DNA from: Parabacteroides sp.
GTDB taxonomy: Bacteria; Bacteroidota; Bacteroidia; Bacteroidales; Tannerellaceae
Reading direction: 5' to 3'
Length of the DNA stretch: 64,000 nt
Assembly: GCA_017481945.1 (NCBI GenBank)
Contig: JAFUOJ010000021.1
Location: forward strand, 159,600 to 223,599
Under the pieces are notes generated by a model. The model was not told the origin of the DNA. It searched no databases and saw only the letters and a list, made by a program, of their open reading frames with translations. Made by a program: the position numbers and the translations under genes. Each line of letters starts with the position of its first letter. The first letter of the stretch is position 1. Positions 49,341-59,320 of the stretch are shown here, one piece after another.

Positions 49341-52214
49341 ATGAATATGAAAAAAATTTCTATTGTGCTGACATCACTGATGATGGCGACGTTAGCCTAT
49401 GCAGAGAAAAAACCATTGGATCATTCGGTGTATGATTCATGGAAAAGACTTGATGCGGTTTCCGTACCCCGTAACGGAGATGTACTCATGTACACTATAG
49501 CTCCACAAGAGGGGGATGTAGAACTGGTTATCGAAAACATACGTAACGGTAAGAAGATTGCAGTCCCCAGAGCTACAAATGCAGTTCTTAATGAAGACGG
49601 AAGCAAGGTGGTAGCCTTAATCAAACCGCTTTTTCAAGAGACAAGAGAGGCAAAAATCAAAAAAACGAAGAAAGAAGATATGCCAAAAGATACATTGGCT
49701 ATCATTGACGTAAAGACAGGAGAAGTAACAAAGTATGCGAACTATAAATCACATGCTACTCCTATGAAATGGACTTCACTCATCGCTTTTGAACTGACTC
49801 CGGCTAAGGATAAGGACAAAGCGAAGGATGAAAAGAAGGATAAACCGGAAGGTGAGAAAAAAGCGGCTCCGGAAAAACCGGCTAATCAATTGCTTGTCAT
49901 GAATATTCAGACGGCAAAGATTGACACAATCAAGAATGTCAAATCTTATAAGTTCAACGTAGACGGTAGCCTGTTGGCTTACGTAGTAGAACCGGAAAAG
50001 AAGGATTCTTTAGGCAAGGCTGGTATTTTCCTTTATAATCCGGCTAACGGAGAAAGCAAGGAAATCATGCAGGGTGTGAAAGGTTCTAAATTTGAAGCAC
50101 CGACATTCAGCGAAGTGGGTACATTAGCTTTCTATGCGAATACAGATACGGCTAAAGCGGCTAAGAATAACAACAATATCTACTTGTATGACATCCAGTC
50201 TGGCAATGTAAAATTGGCAGCCCATAAGGATATGCAGGGAATGAATGAAGGATGGATTGTAAGTACAAACGCACCGCTGAATTTCAGTGAGGATGGAAAA
50301 CGATTATTCTTCGGTACAGCTCCTACTCCATTGGAAAAAGATACTACATTGGTTGAGTTTGAACAACCGCAGCTTGATATTTGGTCATGGCATGATGATT
50401 ATCTGCAACCGACACAGTTACTCAGAAGAGATCGGGATTTGAAGCAGACCTATACTGCATATATCAATACTTCATTAACAGAGCCATTCGTACAATTAGG
50501 AACACTTGACGTGCCTATGGTGAACGTACCGGATAGAAGAAAGGCTGATTGGGTGTTGGTAGGCAATGACAAGAAGTATCGCATTCAATCACAATGGGAC
50601 TATGGTCGTACTGTAGACATCTATTTGATGAACGTGAAGGATGGTTCTCAGAAATTAGTGAAAGAGAATGTACGTATGGGTGGTTTTTCTTACTCTCATG
50701 ACGCAAAATATGCAGTAGCTTATGACAGAGAACAAGGAGACTGGTACTTATTTACAGTGGCTACTGGCGAAATGGTGAATCTGACTGAAAATATGGAAGT
50801 AGGATTTGCTAATGATGAACATGATACACCGAGTTTGCCAAATCCATATAGCGGAGTTTATTGGTTTGAAGATAATCGTTCTTTCTTAATCAGAGATAAA
50901 TTTGACTTCTGGCAGTTCGATGTTACGAACCCAACTGCACCTAAGCAATTTACAGATGGTTACGGTCGTAAGAATAATACTCAGTTAAGTGTGGTCAATT
51001 TGATCGAAGATTCAGAAAAAGTAGCACGTTCATTGTATGGAGGTTCAACTAAAATGAAAAAGAACGAACCGATTTACTTCAGTACATTCAATCGTACTAC
51101 AAAAGAAAACGGATTGGTGATAAAAGACCTTTCTAAAAGAAAAGCAGAGGTTAAAAAGATTGTAGAAGGTCCTTATACTTTCAACAACCTTAATTACTCT
51201 AAAGCAGGAAAAGGTAAAAAAGAGGCGTTCGTTTACGTGCGTGGCAATTTTGAAGAGGGTAACAATACATTTGTTACTTATGACAACTTCAAAACTCAGA
51301 AGCAATTGACTGATATTAATCCACAGCAGCGCGAATATAACTGGGGTACAGTGGAACTTGTAAACTGGCAGACAGAGGATGATATTTTCTGTGAAGGTCT
51401 TTTATACAAACCGGAAAACTTTGATCCGAATAAGAAATATCCGGTGATGGTTTATTTCTATGAGAAGAATGCATTTACTATGTATCGCAGTATCGTTCCG
51501 GCTCCCAGCCGTTCAATCATAAACATACCTTACTATGTTAGTAATGGATATGTAGTATTTGTACCAGATATTTACTACACTACAGGTCATCCGGGACAGA
51601 GTGCAATGCGTTCTATCATGCCAGGTGTAGAGATGTTGGAAAAAACTTATCCTTGGATTGATGGTGAAAACATGGCTATCCAAGGACAGAGTTGGGGTGG
51701 ATACCAAGTGGCTTACATGATTACACAAACGAATAAGTTTAAAGCTGCAGGTGCTGGTGCTCCGGTATCAAACATGACAAGTGCTTATGGCGGTATCCGC
51801 TGGGGAACTGGTATCACTCGTCAAGCTCAGTACGAACAGGGGCAGAGTCGTATCGGTCAAAACTTGTGGGAAGCGTTTGATTTGTATTATGAAAACTCTC
51901 CGCTTTTCTTTGCTCCGAAAGTAGAGACTCCTCTTCTTATCATGCATAACGATAAAGATGGTGCAGTGCCCTGGTATCAAGGTATAGAATACTTTGTAGG
52001 TCTTCGCCGATTGGGTAAGGTTGTTTGGATGCTTCAATATAACAACGAACAACATAACTTAGCTGAAAGAAGAAATAGTAGAGACTTAAGTATCCGTCTC
52101 TCTCAATTCTTTGATCACTATTTGAAGGGTGCGCCTATGCCAAGTTGGATGAAGAACGGACGTCCGGCTACACAGAAAGGTATTGATTTAGGATATGATC
52201 TGACAGAAGAATAA
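49341..52214 (+). CDS. Exported S9-family prolyl oligopeptidase (DPP IV-like)
   Basis: A 957-residue exported serine peptidase. The signal peptide ends near ATLAYAE. The N-terminal beta-propeller occupies about 40-640, with a Lys/Glu-rich insertion near 150-180. The alpha/beta-hydrolase domain has Ser784 in GQSWGGYQ, Asp871 or Asp873 in HNDKDGAVP and His905 in NEQHNLA. It probably removes dipeptides or processes peptides in the periplasm. No clear TAnnTTTG box is visible; array E lies directly upstream. The terminator follows immediately. Confidence 0.92.
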   Translation: MNMKKISIVLTSLMMATLAYAEKKPLDHSVYDSWKRLDAVSVPRNGDVLMYTIAPQEGDVELVIENIRNGKKIAVPRATNAVLNEDGSKVVALIKPLFQETREAKIKKTKKEDMPKDTLAIIDVKTGEVTKYANYKSHATPMKWTSLIAFELTPAKDKDKAKDEKKDKPEGEKKAAPEKPANQLLVMNIQTAKIDTIKNVKSYKFNVDGSLLAYVVEPEKKDSLGKAGIFLYNPANGESKEIMQGVKGSKFEAPTFSEVGTLAFYANTDTAKAAKNNNNIYLYDIQSGNVKLAAHKDMQGMNEGWIVSTNAPLNFSEDGKRLFFGTAPTPLEKDTTLVEFEQPQLDIWSWHDDYLQPTQLLRRDRDLKQTYTAYINTSLTEPFVQLGTLDVPMVNVPDRRKADWVLVGNDKKYRIQSQWDYGRTVDIYLMNVKDGSQKLVKENVRMGGFSYSHDAKYAVAYDREQGDWYLFTVATGEMVNLTENMEVGFANDEHDTPSLPNPYSGVYWFEDNRSFLIRDKFDFWQFDVTNPTAPKQFTDGYGRKNNTQLSVVNLIEDSEKVARSLYGGSTKMKKNEPIYFSTFNRTTKENGLVIKDLSKRKAEVKKIVEGPYTFNNLNYSKAGKGKKEAFVYVRGNFEEGNNTFVTYDNFKTQKQLTDINPQQREYNWGTVELVNWQTEDDIFCEGLLYKPENFDPNKKYPVMVYFYEKNAFTMYRSIVPAPSRSIINIPYYVSNGYVVFVPDIYYTTGHPGQSAMRSIMPGVEMLEKTYPWIDGENMAIQGQSWGGYQVAYMITQTNKFKAAGAGAPVSNMTSAYGGIRWGTGITRQAQYEQGQSRIGQNLWEAFDLYYENSPLFFAPKVETPLLIMHNDKDGAVPWYQGIEYFVGLRRLGKVVWMLQYNNEQHNLAERRNSRDLSIRLSQFFDHYLKGAPMPSWMKNGRPATQKGIDLGYDLTEE

Positions 52215-52233
52215 ATCATCAAAACAAACACAT

Positions 52234-52273
52234 AAAAAAAGTCCTCGGCAGATCTCTGCCGAGGACTTTTTTT
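52234..52273. terminator. Bidirectional terminator between S9 peptidase and GH31
   Basis: AAAAAAAGTCCTCGGCAGA pairs with TCTGCCGAGGACTTTTTTT across two bases; a very strong stem with T runs on both strands. Confidence 0.95.
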
Positions 52274-52284
52274 ATGTGTTTATC

Positions 52285-54687
52285 TTATAATACTGTTACT
52301 ACAGCTTTTTGTTTTACATCTTTCTGATGAACGTTTACACGAACTTTATGGTCGTCTCCGTAAGTCCAATCAGATACTTGTGTGTTATTAACAAGTACTT
52401 TAGAAGGACGTTGCGCAGCGTCGATTTCCAATTCATACGTTCTGGAAGTGTACATTCCTTTGTAAGAACCTTTGACCGGCTGAACAGTAAATTCAATCTT
52501 TTGTCCGCTCTTCTTGCATTCAAAACGAGTTTCAGCGATACCACCATTTTCATAAGCGTATGTTTCGCCATCATCTTCGTACATCGTATAAGAAGTTGTA
52601 GCCTCTTTAGGGAATACCTTTACGATTAATGTATCCAGCGGTTTCTGACCGATGTATTGCATTTCTTTCTGGAATGGAATGATTGCACCTTCACGAACGA
52701 ACAATAAACCGGCACGGTTAGCAGGATAAGCATGTTCAATTTCTTTACCGCCTGCAATCTTTTCGCCTGTCCAGTAGTCAATCCAATTACCTTTTGGCAA
52801 ATAGATAGAGTTACTGAAGATACTTAACAATAGATTTTCACCGAACATATACTGATATACCATATCATCGCATTTGCGGTCTTCCGGGAACATTAATGGC
52901 ATAGAACGAACAATCGGCATACCTGTTTGTGCACCTTCTAAAGCGGCAGAATAGATATACGGCATTAAAGAATAACGTAATTGAACGTAATCACGATAGG
53001 TATTCTTTCTGTCTTCTGGGAAATAGAACGGGTGGAACAATGCGTACCAGCTATTTACTTGTACCCAAGGTAAGAAAAGGCCGAAGTGTAAACTTTGCAT
53101 TTCTTGTGCCTCCTCGTCTACCCAAAGAACGTCGCAAGAGGTATTCATAAATCCACTCATTCCTAAGTTCAACTGGTCGAACAAGGCAGTACGTCCACCT
53201 CCATTATCACCACTGGTAGAAGCACCCCAATGTTGTGTTCCTGCCCAACCAGCTGTATAGTGGTGCCATGTACGGCGTCCTAAATGGCCACGCGTCATTT
53301 GGTTCATCTGCTTCGGAAGCAAAACTTGGTTTAAGTTGTGCATTTCTTTATCGGTACGACCGTTATAGTACTCACGAGTCGGGTGTTCGTCAATTGTACG
53401 AGCAGGGTCCAATTTGAAGCCGTCTACACCGTTATCCAAGAAGGTTTTTAAGTGATCCATCCAGTGTTCCTGACCTGAAGTCGGTTTACCGGCAGCTGCA
53501 GCCAACTTGTCTTCTTCCGGTAAACTTAAATCATACTCTTCACATAACCACAAACCTAAATGGAATCCCATTTTATGCAAACGACCAATCAAAAGACGGT
53601 GCTGTTCAGTTTTAGGGAATTTATCAGCTTCCCAATAACCTTCTGGAGAGAATAATTTATAGTTCCATTTCTTTTTGGTAGAGAAGTCATAGCGTTTTTC
53701 CATCCACTGAGGTTCTAACCAAAGCAAGTCACAAGGAATTCTTTCTTGACGGAAGCTACGAGCGTCATCTAAAATATCAAACTGATCTTCCAACATGTTC
53801 GGACCAAAACAGAAACCATATGCCCATTTCGGTAATACATACGGACGACCTGTGATTTGTGTGAAATGATTGATAACATCAGGCATTGAGTTACCAAACA
53901 TCAAATAAAAGTCAGCTTCGTCTGTAGTGTTATAGATAGAGAATATATCGGACTGATAGCTACCAATATCAAAGAAGTTCTTACGAGTTGTGTTATTATA
54001 TACACCCCAATTTTCAGAACTGATCATCATTGGCATTGGAATTTCTGTATGCTGATAAGTAGTCCACATACGAAGTAATTCACCGCGGTGCTGGATGTGT
54101 TCGCGGCTGGTACTACCACCACCATAGAAACGTTCGCCTTCTTTCAAAGAGATATTAATAATGCTGGCCTTAGAGTAGTCTCCAGTTTCTGCCATATCTT
54201 TTATATTCCCTTTATTGGTATCATCTCCAATGATAGCAGCACCATTGGTTGCAACCTTTAGGCTTTCGTATTTTTTATTGATAACTTCCCCTAAGTTTGT
54301 ACACAAAGGATCTTTACCTGTAACGTGAATCACTTTTTCAATGATTACATTACCTTTTTTATCAGAAACAGTAATAGCTCCTGTCTTTTTATCAACAACT
54401 AATTTATAGCTATTAGTTGCAACTTCAAATTGTTGTTTAGAATCTTTAGGAGTTACAGCAACATTCTTCCAATCAGTTTTAATAATACCATAACGTTCCA
54501 TTAATGACTCTTCCAAAGCTTCACGCGGAGTTACTCGGATTCGGAAAATTCCGTCAGTACATACCGCGACATTCATGTACAGTCCGTTCTTTAAACGAAC
54601 GTCGTAAGCCTGTTTTTCTTTTACAGAGTAGGCAAAAGCCGACTGTAGGCAAAACAGACAAAGAAGTAAATAATAGATTTTCTTCAT
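52285..54687 (-). CDS. GH31 family alpha-glycosidase
   Basis: An 800-residue exported enzyme (signal KKIYYLLLCLFCLQSAFA). It has the N-terminal beta-sandwich, the GH31 barrel from about 270-600 and two C-terminal beta domains. Asp427 in DGFKLDPAR is the likely nucleophile and Asp494 in TSGDNGGG the acid/base. GH31 includes alpha-glucosidases and alpha-xylosidases; specificity is open. It is last of the reverse-strand run after rhamnosidases, with its own TATCTTTG box, so it may be expressed alone. The nucleophile motif is not followed by the common Glu, which may affect specificity. Confidence 0.88.
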   Translation of the reverse strand: MKKIYYLLLCLFCLQSAFAYSVKEKQAYDVRLKNGLYMNVAVCTDGIFRIRVTPREALEESLMERYGIIKTDWKNVAVTPKDSKQQFEVATNSYKLVVDKKTGAITVSDKKGNVIIEKVIHVTGKDPLCTNLGEVINKKYESLKVATNGAAIIGDDTNKGNIKDMAETGDYSKASIINISLKEGERFYGGGSTSREHIQHRGELLRMWTTYQHTEIPMPMMISSENWGVYNNTTRKNFFDIGSYQSDIFSIYNTTDEADFYLMFGNSMPDVINHFTQITGRPYVLPKWAYGFCFGPNMLEDQFDILDDARSFRQERIPCDLLWLEPQWMEKRYDFSTKKKWNYKLFSPEGYWEADKFPKTEQHRLLIGRLHKMGFHLGLWLCEEYDLSLPEEDKLAAAAGKPTSGQEHWMDHLKTFLDNGVDGFKLDPARTIDEHPTREYYNGRTDKEMHNLNQVLLPKQMNQMTRGHLGRRTWHHYTAGWAGTQHWGASTSGDNGGGRTALFDQLNLGMSGFMNTSCDVLWVDEEAQEMQSLHFGLFLPWVQVNSWYALFHPFYFPEDRKNTYRDYVQLRYSLMPYIYSAALEGAQTGMPIVRSMPLMFPEDRKCDDMVYQYMFGENLLLSIFSNSIYLPKGNWIDYWTGEKIAGGKEIEHAYPANRAGLLFVREGAIIPFQKEMQYIGQKPLDTLIVKVFPKEATTSYTMYEDDGETYAYENGGIAETRFECKKSGQKIEFTVQPVKGSYKGMYTSRTYELEIDAAQRPSKVLVNNTQVSDWTYGDDHKVRVNVHQKDVKQKAVVTVL

Positions 54688-54716
54688 GATAATAATAAAT
54701 TATGTAATATTTTGTG

Positions 54717-54724
54717 CAAAGATA
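54717..54724 (-). promoter_or_regulatory. -7 box TATCTTTG for the GH31 gene
   Basis: TAnnTTTG element 30 bp before the GH31 start. Confidence 0.45.
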
Positions 54725-54742
54725 ATACAGATATTGAGATTA

Positions 54743-56941
54743 TTAACGAGTCTTATCTGTAATCACCAATGAATGTTTACCCGCTTGAAGGACTTTCACC
54801 TTGTTTTCTGCTACTTGAACTTCTGCTGTAGTTCCCTCAGGAACAGTTAATTGAAGTTGTACACGTTTCCCTTTCTTCTTAGCACTTACTTCAATCAAGC
54901 CGAATTTAGTGTCTACTACACCTTCGACCTCTTTCAAATATCCCATCTGTGGCGCAACACGGAACACTCTAAATCCCGGTTCTACTGGTTCGATACCACA
55001 AAGTTTCTGACCAAACAGGATAATTGGAGCTCCTGTCCAAGCATGGTTCAAAGAACCATCCAGACTAAAATGTTCGGCCAGCGTAGTACTACCCTCTCTC
55101 ATCACAATCGGATAACGCTTTTTCATGCGATCTAAAGCTAAAGAAGGTTCACCCATTTGGAATAAAGCTTCTAATACATACTTTTCCATGTAAGGACTTG
55201 CATGTTGTTCAGTAGTCAATAATTTTATAATCGCAGGATATTTATCAGGAGAAGCTAAACCTGAAACAACAGCCATTGCCTGTACGCGATCATCTGTTTT
55301 TTCGGTATAGTCAGCCGAACGATAGGCTGTACCATTCCAATAACGTTTGTTATAGCTTTCATAAATACGTTTCATAATTGCTTCTATCTGCTTCACATCT
55401 TCTGTCTTTCCTAACTGAGCTGCGAAAACCCGTTCAGCCTTTAATGCTAAATAATACCAACAAGGAATGAAAGCATATTGATCTTTATTTTGACCGGCGT
55501 CAATCCAAGTCCAACCTCCTTCACGGAAAATAGGTAAACCTTCATTATCCAATTGCCAAGTCTCATGTAAATAACGTTTCACTCGGTCATAAACTATTGG
55601 AATGAAAGTACTGTCAGCACTATAAAAATATTGATTATGAAAACCATACCAACCAACAGAAGCAAGCATTTGACCCGGTAATTCTGAGAAGTAGTTTCCT
55701 GCAGGAACCGGAGAAGAAATAGAACCGTCTGCTTTTTGCCAATTCATCAATTCATAAATACCTTTTACTGCTAACTGATGAGAAGAGGGAGACAATGCGT
55801 AAAAAGCTTCTCCTAATTCATTCACTTCGTCACCCCACCACTGACCTCGTTCACGATCCGGACAGTCCATGTAGGTATCACGCATACAGACATAAAGCGT
55901 ACGTACTGCTCTTTTCCAAAACTCATTGAAGAACTCCTCATTACAGTGGAACTTTCCGGTGAATTCTGTATCGTAACCTGTTTCGCGATATTTTACTTCC
56001 AACACTTTTACTCCTTCTGGAATCATGTAGCGAACTTCATCGCCGTTCATCCAACCGAAACACTCAAATTCCTGTATACCGTCACGAGTAATATATTCTG
56101 CACGAAGACTGCGGGCTGTTCCAATTTCATAATGATCTGTTTGCATATTAATTAGCTTACCAGCAGGTGCTTCTACCTTTAGATAGGGAGTTACATGACA
56201 GTTATAAGGCAAACGACAGAATAGAGTATCTCCGTTTTGACGAACACTAACATATTCACGCATACCATAGTTTTTCCATAGAGGAATCGGACGTTTCACT
56301 AACTTACCGAAAGGAGCCTGTTCCGGTTGCATAGGCAATAGCATTGATCCACCAATACGTTTCGGATGACCACCCATATTCCAATCTACCAGATCCTTCC
56401 GAGCGTCAAAGCGAATATTACTTTCAGCCATACGATAGTTGGGATAAGGTTCTCCTGTATTTTGGAAAGAATGGTGAATCGAAGCTTCCCAGGTCTGATC
56501 TGAAATCAGTTCCAACTCCGGACAAATCGCCTCAAACAATAAACCAGCTGTACCACTATTGATATGGCTAAAACCATTACGACCAAAATGCCAAATCAAA
56601 ATAGCTATATGGTTCTCTCCCGTTTTCAAATAAGGAGCGATTTCAACTTCGTCATAATAGGTATCTCCGAATGAAGGACCTCGTTTCAATCCACCTTCAA
56701 AGACAACCAATTGTTTATTAATCCACAACCAATACTTTGTATCAGTTGCAATACGAGCAGTTAAACTTTTCGGTACTTTATCTAAATTTACTTTCTTACG
56801 AAAAGCAAGCCAAGAGTTTGCTTCGCTTTGGGATTCTGATTTAGAAATCCATTTAGCTTTCCACTTATGTTCTCCTGCTTGAAGGGAAAATAGATTTCCC
56901 AACAAACAAGCGATACAACAGAATAAAAATGTTTTCTTCAT
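54743..56941 (-). CDS. GH78-type alpha-L-rhamnosidase, tandem copy 2
   Basis: A 732-residue exported enzyme (signal KKTFLFCCIACLLGNLFSLQ). An N-terminal beta domain with DTKYWLWINKQLVVFEGGLK precedes a barrel bearing DCPDRERGQWWGDEVNELG, the GH78-like signature. Ends with a beta domain. It is very similar throughout to the gene at 56948 (same domain order, many identical blocks), so it arose by tandem duplication. The spacing is 6 bp. It would release terminal alpha-L-rhamnose; substrate glycan unknown. Confidence 0.85.
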   Translation of the reverse strand: MKKTFLFCCIACLLGNLFSLQAGEHKWKAKWISKSESQSEANSWLAFRKKVNLDKVPKSLTARIATDTKYWLWINKQLVVFEGGLKRGPSFGDTYYDEVEIAPYLKTGENHIAILIWHFGRNGFSHINSGTAGLLFEAICPELELISDQTWEASIHHSFQNTGEPYPNYRMAESNIRFDARKDLVDWNMGGHPKRIGGSMLLPMQPEQAPFGKLVKRPIPLWKNYGMREYVSVRQNGDTLFCRLPYNCHVTPYLKVEAPAGKLINMQTDHYEIGTARSLRAEYITRDGIQEFECFGWMNGDEVRYMIPEGVKVLEVKYRETGYDTEFTGKFHCNEEFFNEFWKRAVRTLYVCMRDTYMDCPDRERGQWWGDEVNELGEAFYALSPSSHQLAVKGIYELMNWQKADGSISSPVPAGNYFSELPGQMLASVGWYGFHNQYFYSADSTFIPIVYDRVKRYLHETWQLDNEGLPIFREGGWTWIDAGQNKDQYAFIPCWYYLALKAERVFAAQLGKTEDVKQIEAIMKRIYESYNKRYWNGTAYRSADYTEKTDDRVQAMAVVSGLASPDKYPAIIKLLTTEQHASPYMEKYVLEALFQMGEPSLALDRMKKRYPIVMREGSTTLAEHFSLDGSLNHAWTGAPIILFGQKLCGIEPVEPGFRVFRVAPQMGYLKEVEGVVDTKFGLIEVSAKKKGKRVQLQLTVPEGTTAEVQVAENKVKVLQAGKHSLVITDKTR

Positions 56942-56947
56942 ACGATA

Positions 56948-59152
56948 TTATTTTGTTTTTACGGTTATACGATATTCTCCAGCTTCAAACTGTTTCTTCT
57001 TTCCTGTTGCATTAGGAACTTCTGCTGTTGTACCCTCAGGAACAGACAATGTCATTTGAATTTTACTTCCACTTCGTTTCAATGCCACCTTAATCATACC
57101 ATAATTGGTTTCCAATGAAGTGGAAGCCTCTTTCAAGCTTCCCATTTGCGGACACACCTGGAATGAACGGAAGCCTGGTGAGGTTGGTTCTACACCACAA
57201 ACTTTCTGGCTCAACAGTGTCAAAGGTCCTCCACTCCATGCGTGGTTGATCGTTCCACCACCAAAACCTTCAGAGCCAATTCCCCATCCTTCGAACAGAG
57301 TAGTATGATCCTCATATCTCAACATCTTTGTATAGCGAGTCTTCATACGTTCCAAAGCAAACTCCGGTTCATTCATTAAGAAGAGAGATTCTAAAACATA
57401 TTTCTCCATATACGGACTTGCATGATACTCTTTCTTTAGCACCTTTACCAATGCCGGGTACTTATCTGCTGAAGCTAATCCTGAAACTACAGCCATTGCC
57501 TGTGAACGATCATCTGTTTCCTTCGTATAATCTGCCGAACGGTAAGCTGTACCTGTCCAATAGACAGAATCAAAGGTCTCAGCCAACTTATTCATCTTCT
57601 TCGTGATCATTTCCACGTCAGCGGTCTTGCCTAACATCTTCGCAAATTCTCTTTCTCCTTTCAAAGCCAAATAATACCAGCAACTGGTCAAAACTCCTAA
57701 GTCTATATTTTCGCCCCAGTCTCCCCAGTTCCATTCTCCTTTACGCTTGATAGGTTGTCCCTTTTCATCCAACTTCCATACTTCATGCAAATAGCGATGT
57801 ACTCTGTCATAAATAGGAGCTACGAAACTACGATCTCCACTATAATAATATTGTGTATAGAAGCCATACCAACTTACTGAGGCCAACATCTGCAACGGTA
57901 ACTCTGAACGCCAAATGCCAGAAGGCATCGGAGAGAAAAGTGTACCATCAGCCCGTTGCCAGTTTACTAACTCATAAATACCTTTCAATGCTAATTTATG
58001 GCTGGATGGAGAAAGTGCATAGAAAGCTTCGCCTAACTCATTCACTTCGTCACCCCACCACTGTGCACGTTCACGATCCGGACAGTCCATATAGTTATCG
58101 CGCATAGTTATATAAAGAGTTCGTGCCGAACGTTTCCACAATTCAGTGTAAAATGGATCATTACAGTCAAAAGAACCTGAAAACTCTGCATTGTAACCTG
58201 TTTCACGGAACTGTACATCCAAAACTTTCACCCCTTCCGGAATCACATACCAGATCTCATGTCCATTCATCCAACCATAGCTTTCGTATTCCTGTACCCC
58301 TTCGCGTGTGATATATTCCGCACGTACATTCAGTTCGGAACCTCCGTTATAGTTATCTGTCTGCATTTTAATCATCTTACCAGCCGGGGCTTCTACCTTT
58401 AAATAAGGTGTTACCTGCGCATTGTATGGCAAACGACAAATTAAGGTATCCCCGGAAGTACGCTGTGAGACATACGGTTTCAAACCATAATCTTTAAACA
58501 ACGGTATCGGACGTTTCACTAACTTACCGAAAGGGGCTGAACCTGCGTCACAAACCGGAATAATTCCTTTTAACTTTTTACTTTGATAGCCCGGCTGATT
58601 CCATCCAGCTTCCGCCAAACGAGCGTCAAAACGAACATTACTTTCTGCTAACCGAGAGTTTGGATGTGGAGCTTCTGTTGTTTGATAAGCTTCATAAACG
58701 AATCCTTTCCAAGTACGGTCAGTAACAATCTCGATACCGGGTCCTACCGCTTCAAAGAGTAATCCTGCTGTACCGCTACTGATATGGCTGAATCCATTCC
58801 GACCGAAGTACCAGACCAAAAGAGCAATGGTATTCTCCCCTTTCTTCAAGTAAGGAGCTATCTCCACTTCATCATAATAGGTATCACTAATCGAAGGACC
58901 CCGTTTCAATCCACCTTCGAATACAACCATTTCGCCATTGATCCACAACCAATATTTACTGTCAGCAGCAATATTGGCCGTCAATGCTTCAGGTACTTTC
59001 TCAATGTCTACCGTCTTACGATAAACAATCCAGCTATTTGTTTCACTCGTACACATTGAGGGAACAATCCAACTGGCTTTCCATTCCGATTTTGCTTCTG
59101 TGGTAAAAACTAAAGCTACCAAGAGCAACAATAAATAATAAAGCTTCTTCAT
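56948..59152 (-). CDS. GH78-type alpha-L-rhamnosidase, tandem copy 1
   Basis: A 734-residue exported enzyme (signal KKLYYLLLLLVALVFTTEA). Same architecture as its downstream neighbour, with DCPDRERAQWWGDEVNELG and TINHAWSGGPLTLLSQKVCG. Long shared blocks include GEAFYALSPSSHKLA and ESNVRFDARL. The 167-bp spacer before it holds the 24-bp array F. It likely belongs to the same transcript as the 59320 gene, but the spacer could weaken coupling. Confidence 0.85.
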   Translation of the reverse strand: MKKLYYLLLLLVALVFTTEAKSEWKASWIVPSMCTSETNSWIVYRKTVDIEKVPEALTANIAADSKYWLWINGEMVVFEGGLKRGPSISDTYYDEVEIAPYLKKGENTIALLVWYFGRNGFSHISSGTAGLLFEAVGPGIEIVTDRTWKGFVYEAYQTTEAPHPNSRLAESNVRFDARLAEAGWNQPGYQSKKLKGIIPVCDAGSAPFGKLVKRPIPLFKDYGLKPYVSQRTSGDTLICRLPYNAQVTPYLKVEAPAGKMIKMQTDNYNGGSELNVRAEYITREGVQEYESYGWMNGHEIWYVIPEGVKVLDVQFRETGYNAEFSGSFDCNDPFYTELWKRSARTLYITMRDNYMDCPDRERAQWWGDEVNELGEAFYALSPSSHKLALKGIYELVNWQRADGTLFSPMPSGIWRSELPLQMLASVSWYGFYTQYYYSGDRSFVAPIYDRVHRYLHEVWKLDEKGQPIKRKGEWNWGDWGENIDLGVLTSCWYYLALKGEREFAKMLGKTADVEMITKKMNKLAETFDSVYWTGTAYRSADYTKETDDRSQAMAVVSGLASADKYPALVKVLKKEYHASPYMEKYVLESLFLMNEPEFALERMKTRYTKMLRYEDHTTLFEGWGIGSEGFGGGTINHAWSGGPLTLLSQKVCGVEPTSPGFRSFQVCPQMGSLKEASTSLETNYGMIKVALKRSGSKIQMTLSVPEGTTAEVPNATGKKKQFEAGEYRITVKTK

Positions 59153-59186
59153 ATTTATATAGTTTATATTTCACCATGCTTTTGTT

Positions 59187-59320
59187 GATAGGGGTGGGAA
59201 TCCCGGTTTCCCCTACCATAGAGACACCCGTATTGATACCTATGGGAACAGAGGCTTCGATACCTATAGTGGCACAGGCTCTGATACCGGTATCAGCACC
59301 GGTGTTGATACACCCCTTAC
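59187..59320. repeat. Array F: six 24-bp units between two rhamnosidase genes
   Basis: Units begin at 59187, 59211, 59235, 59259, 59283 and 59307 (the last partial), exactly 24 bp apart. Typical start is GATACCTAT, and unit 5 contains GATACCGGTATC, a perfect palindrome, and CACCGGTG. The last unit reaches the stop codon of the 59320 gene. If transcribed in the operon it would sit between the two reading frames. Confidence 0.85.
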
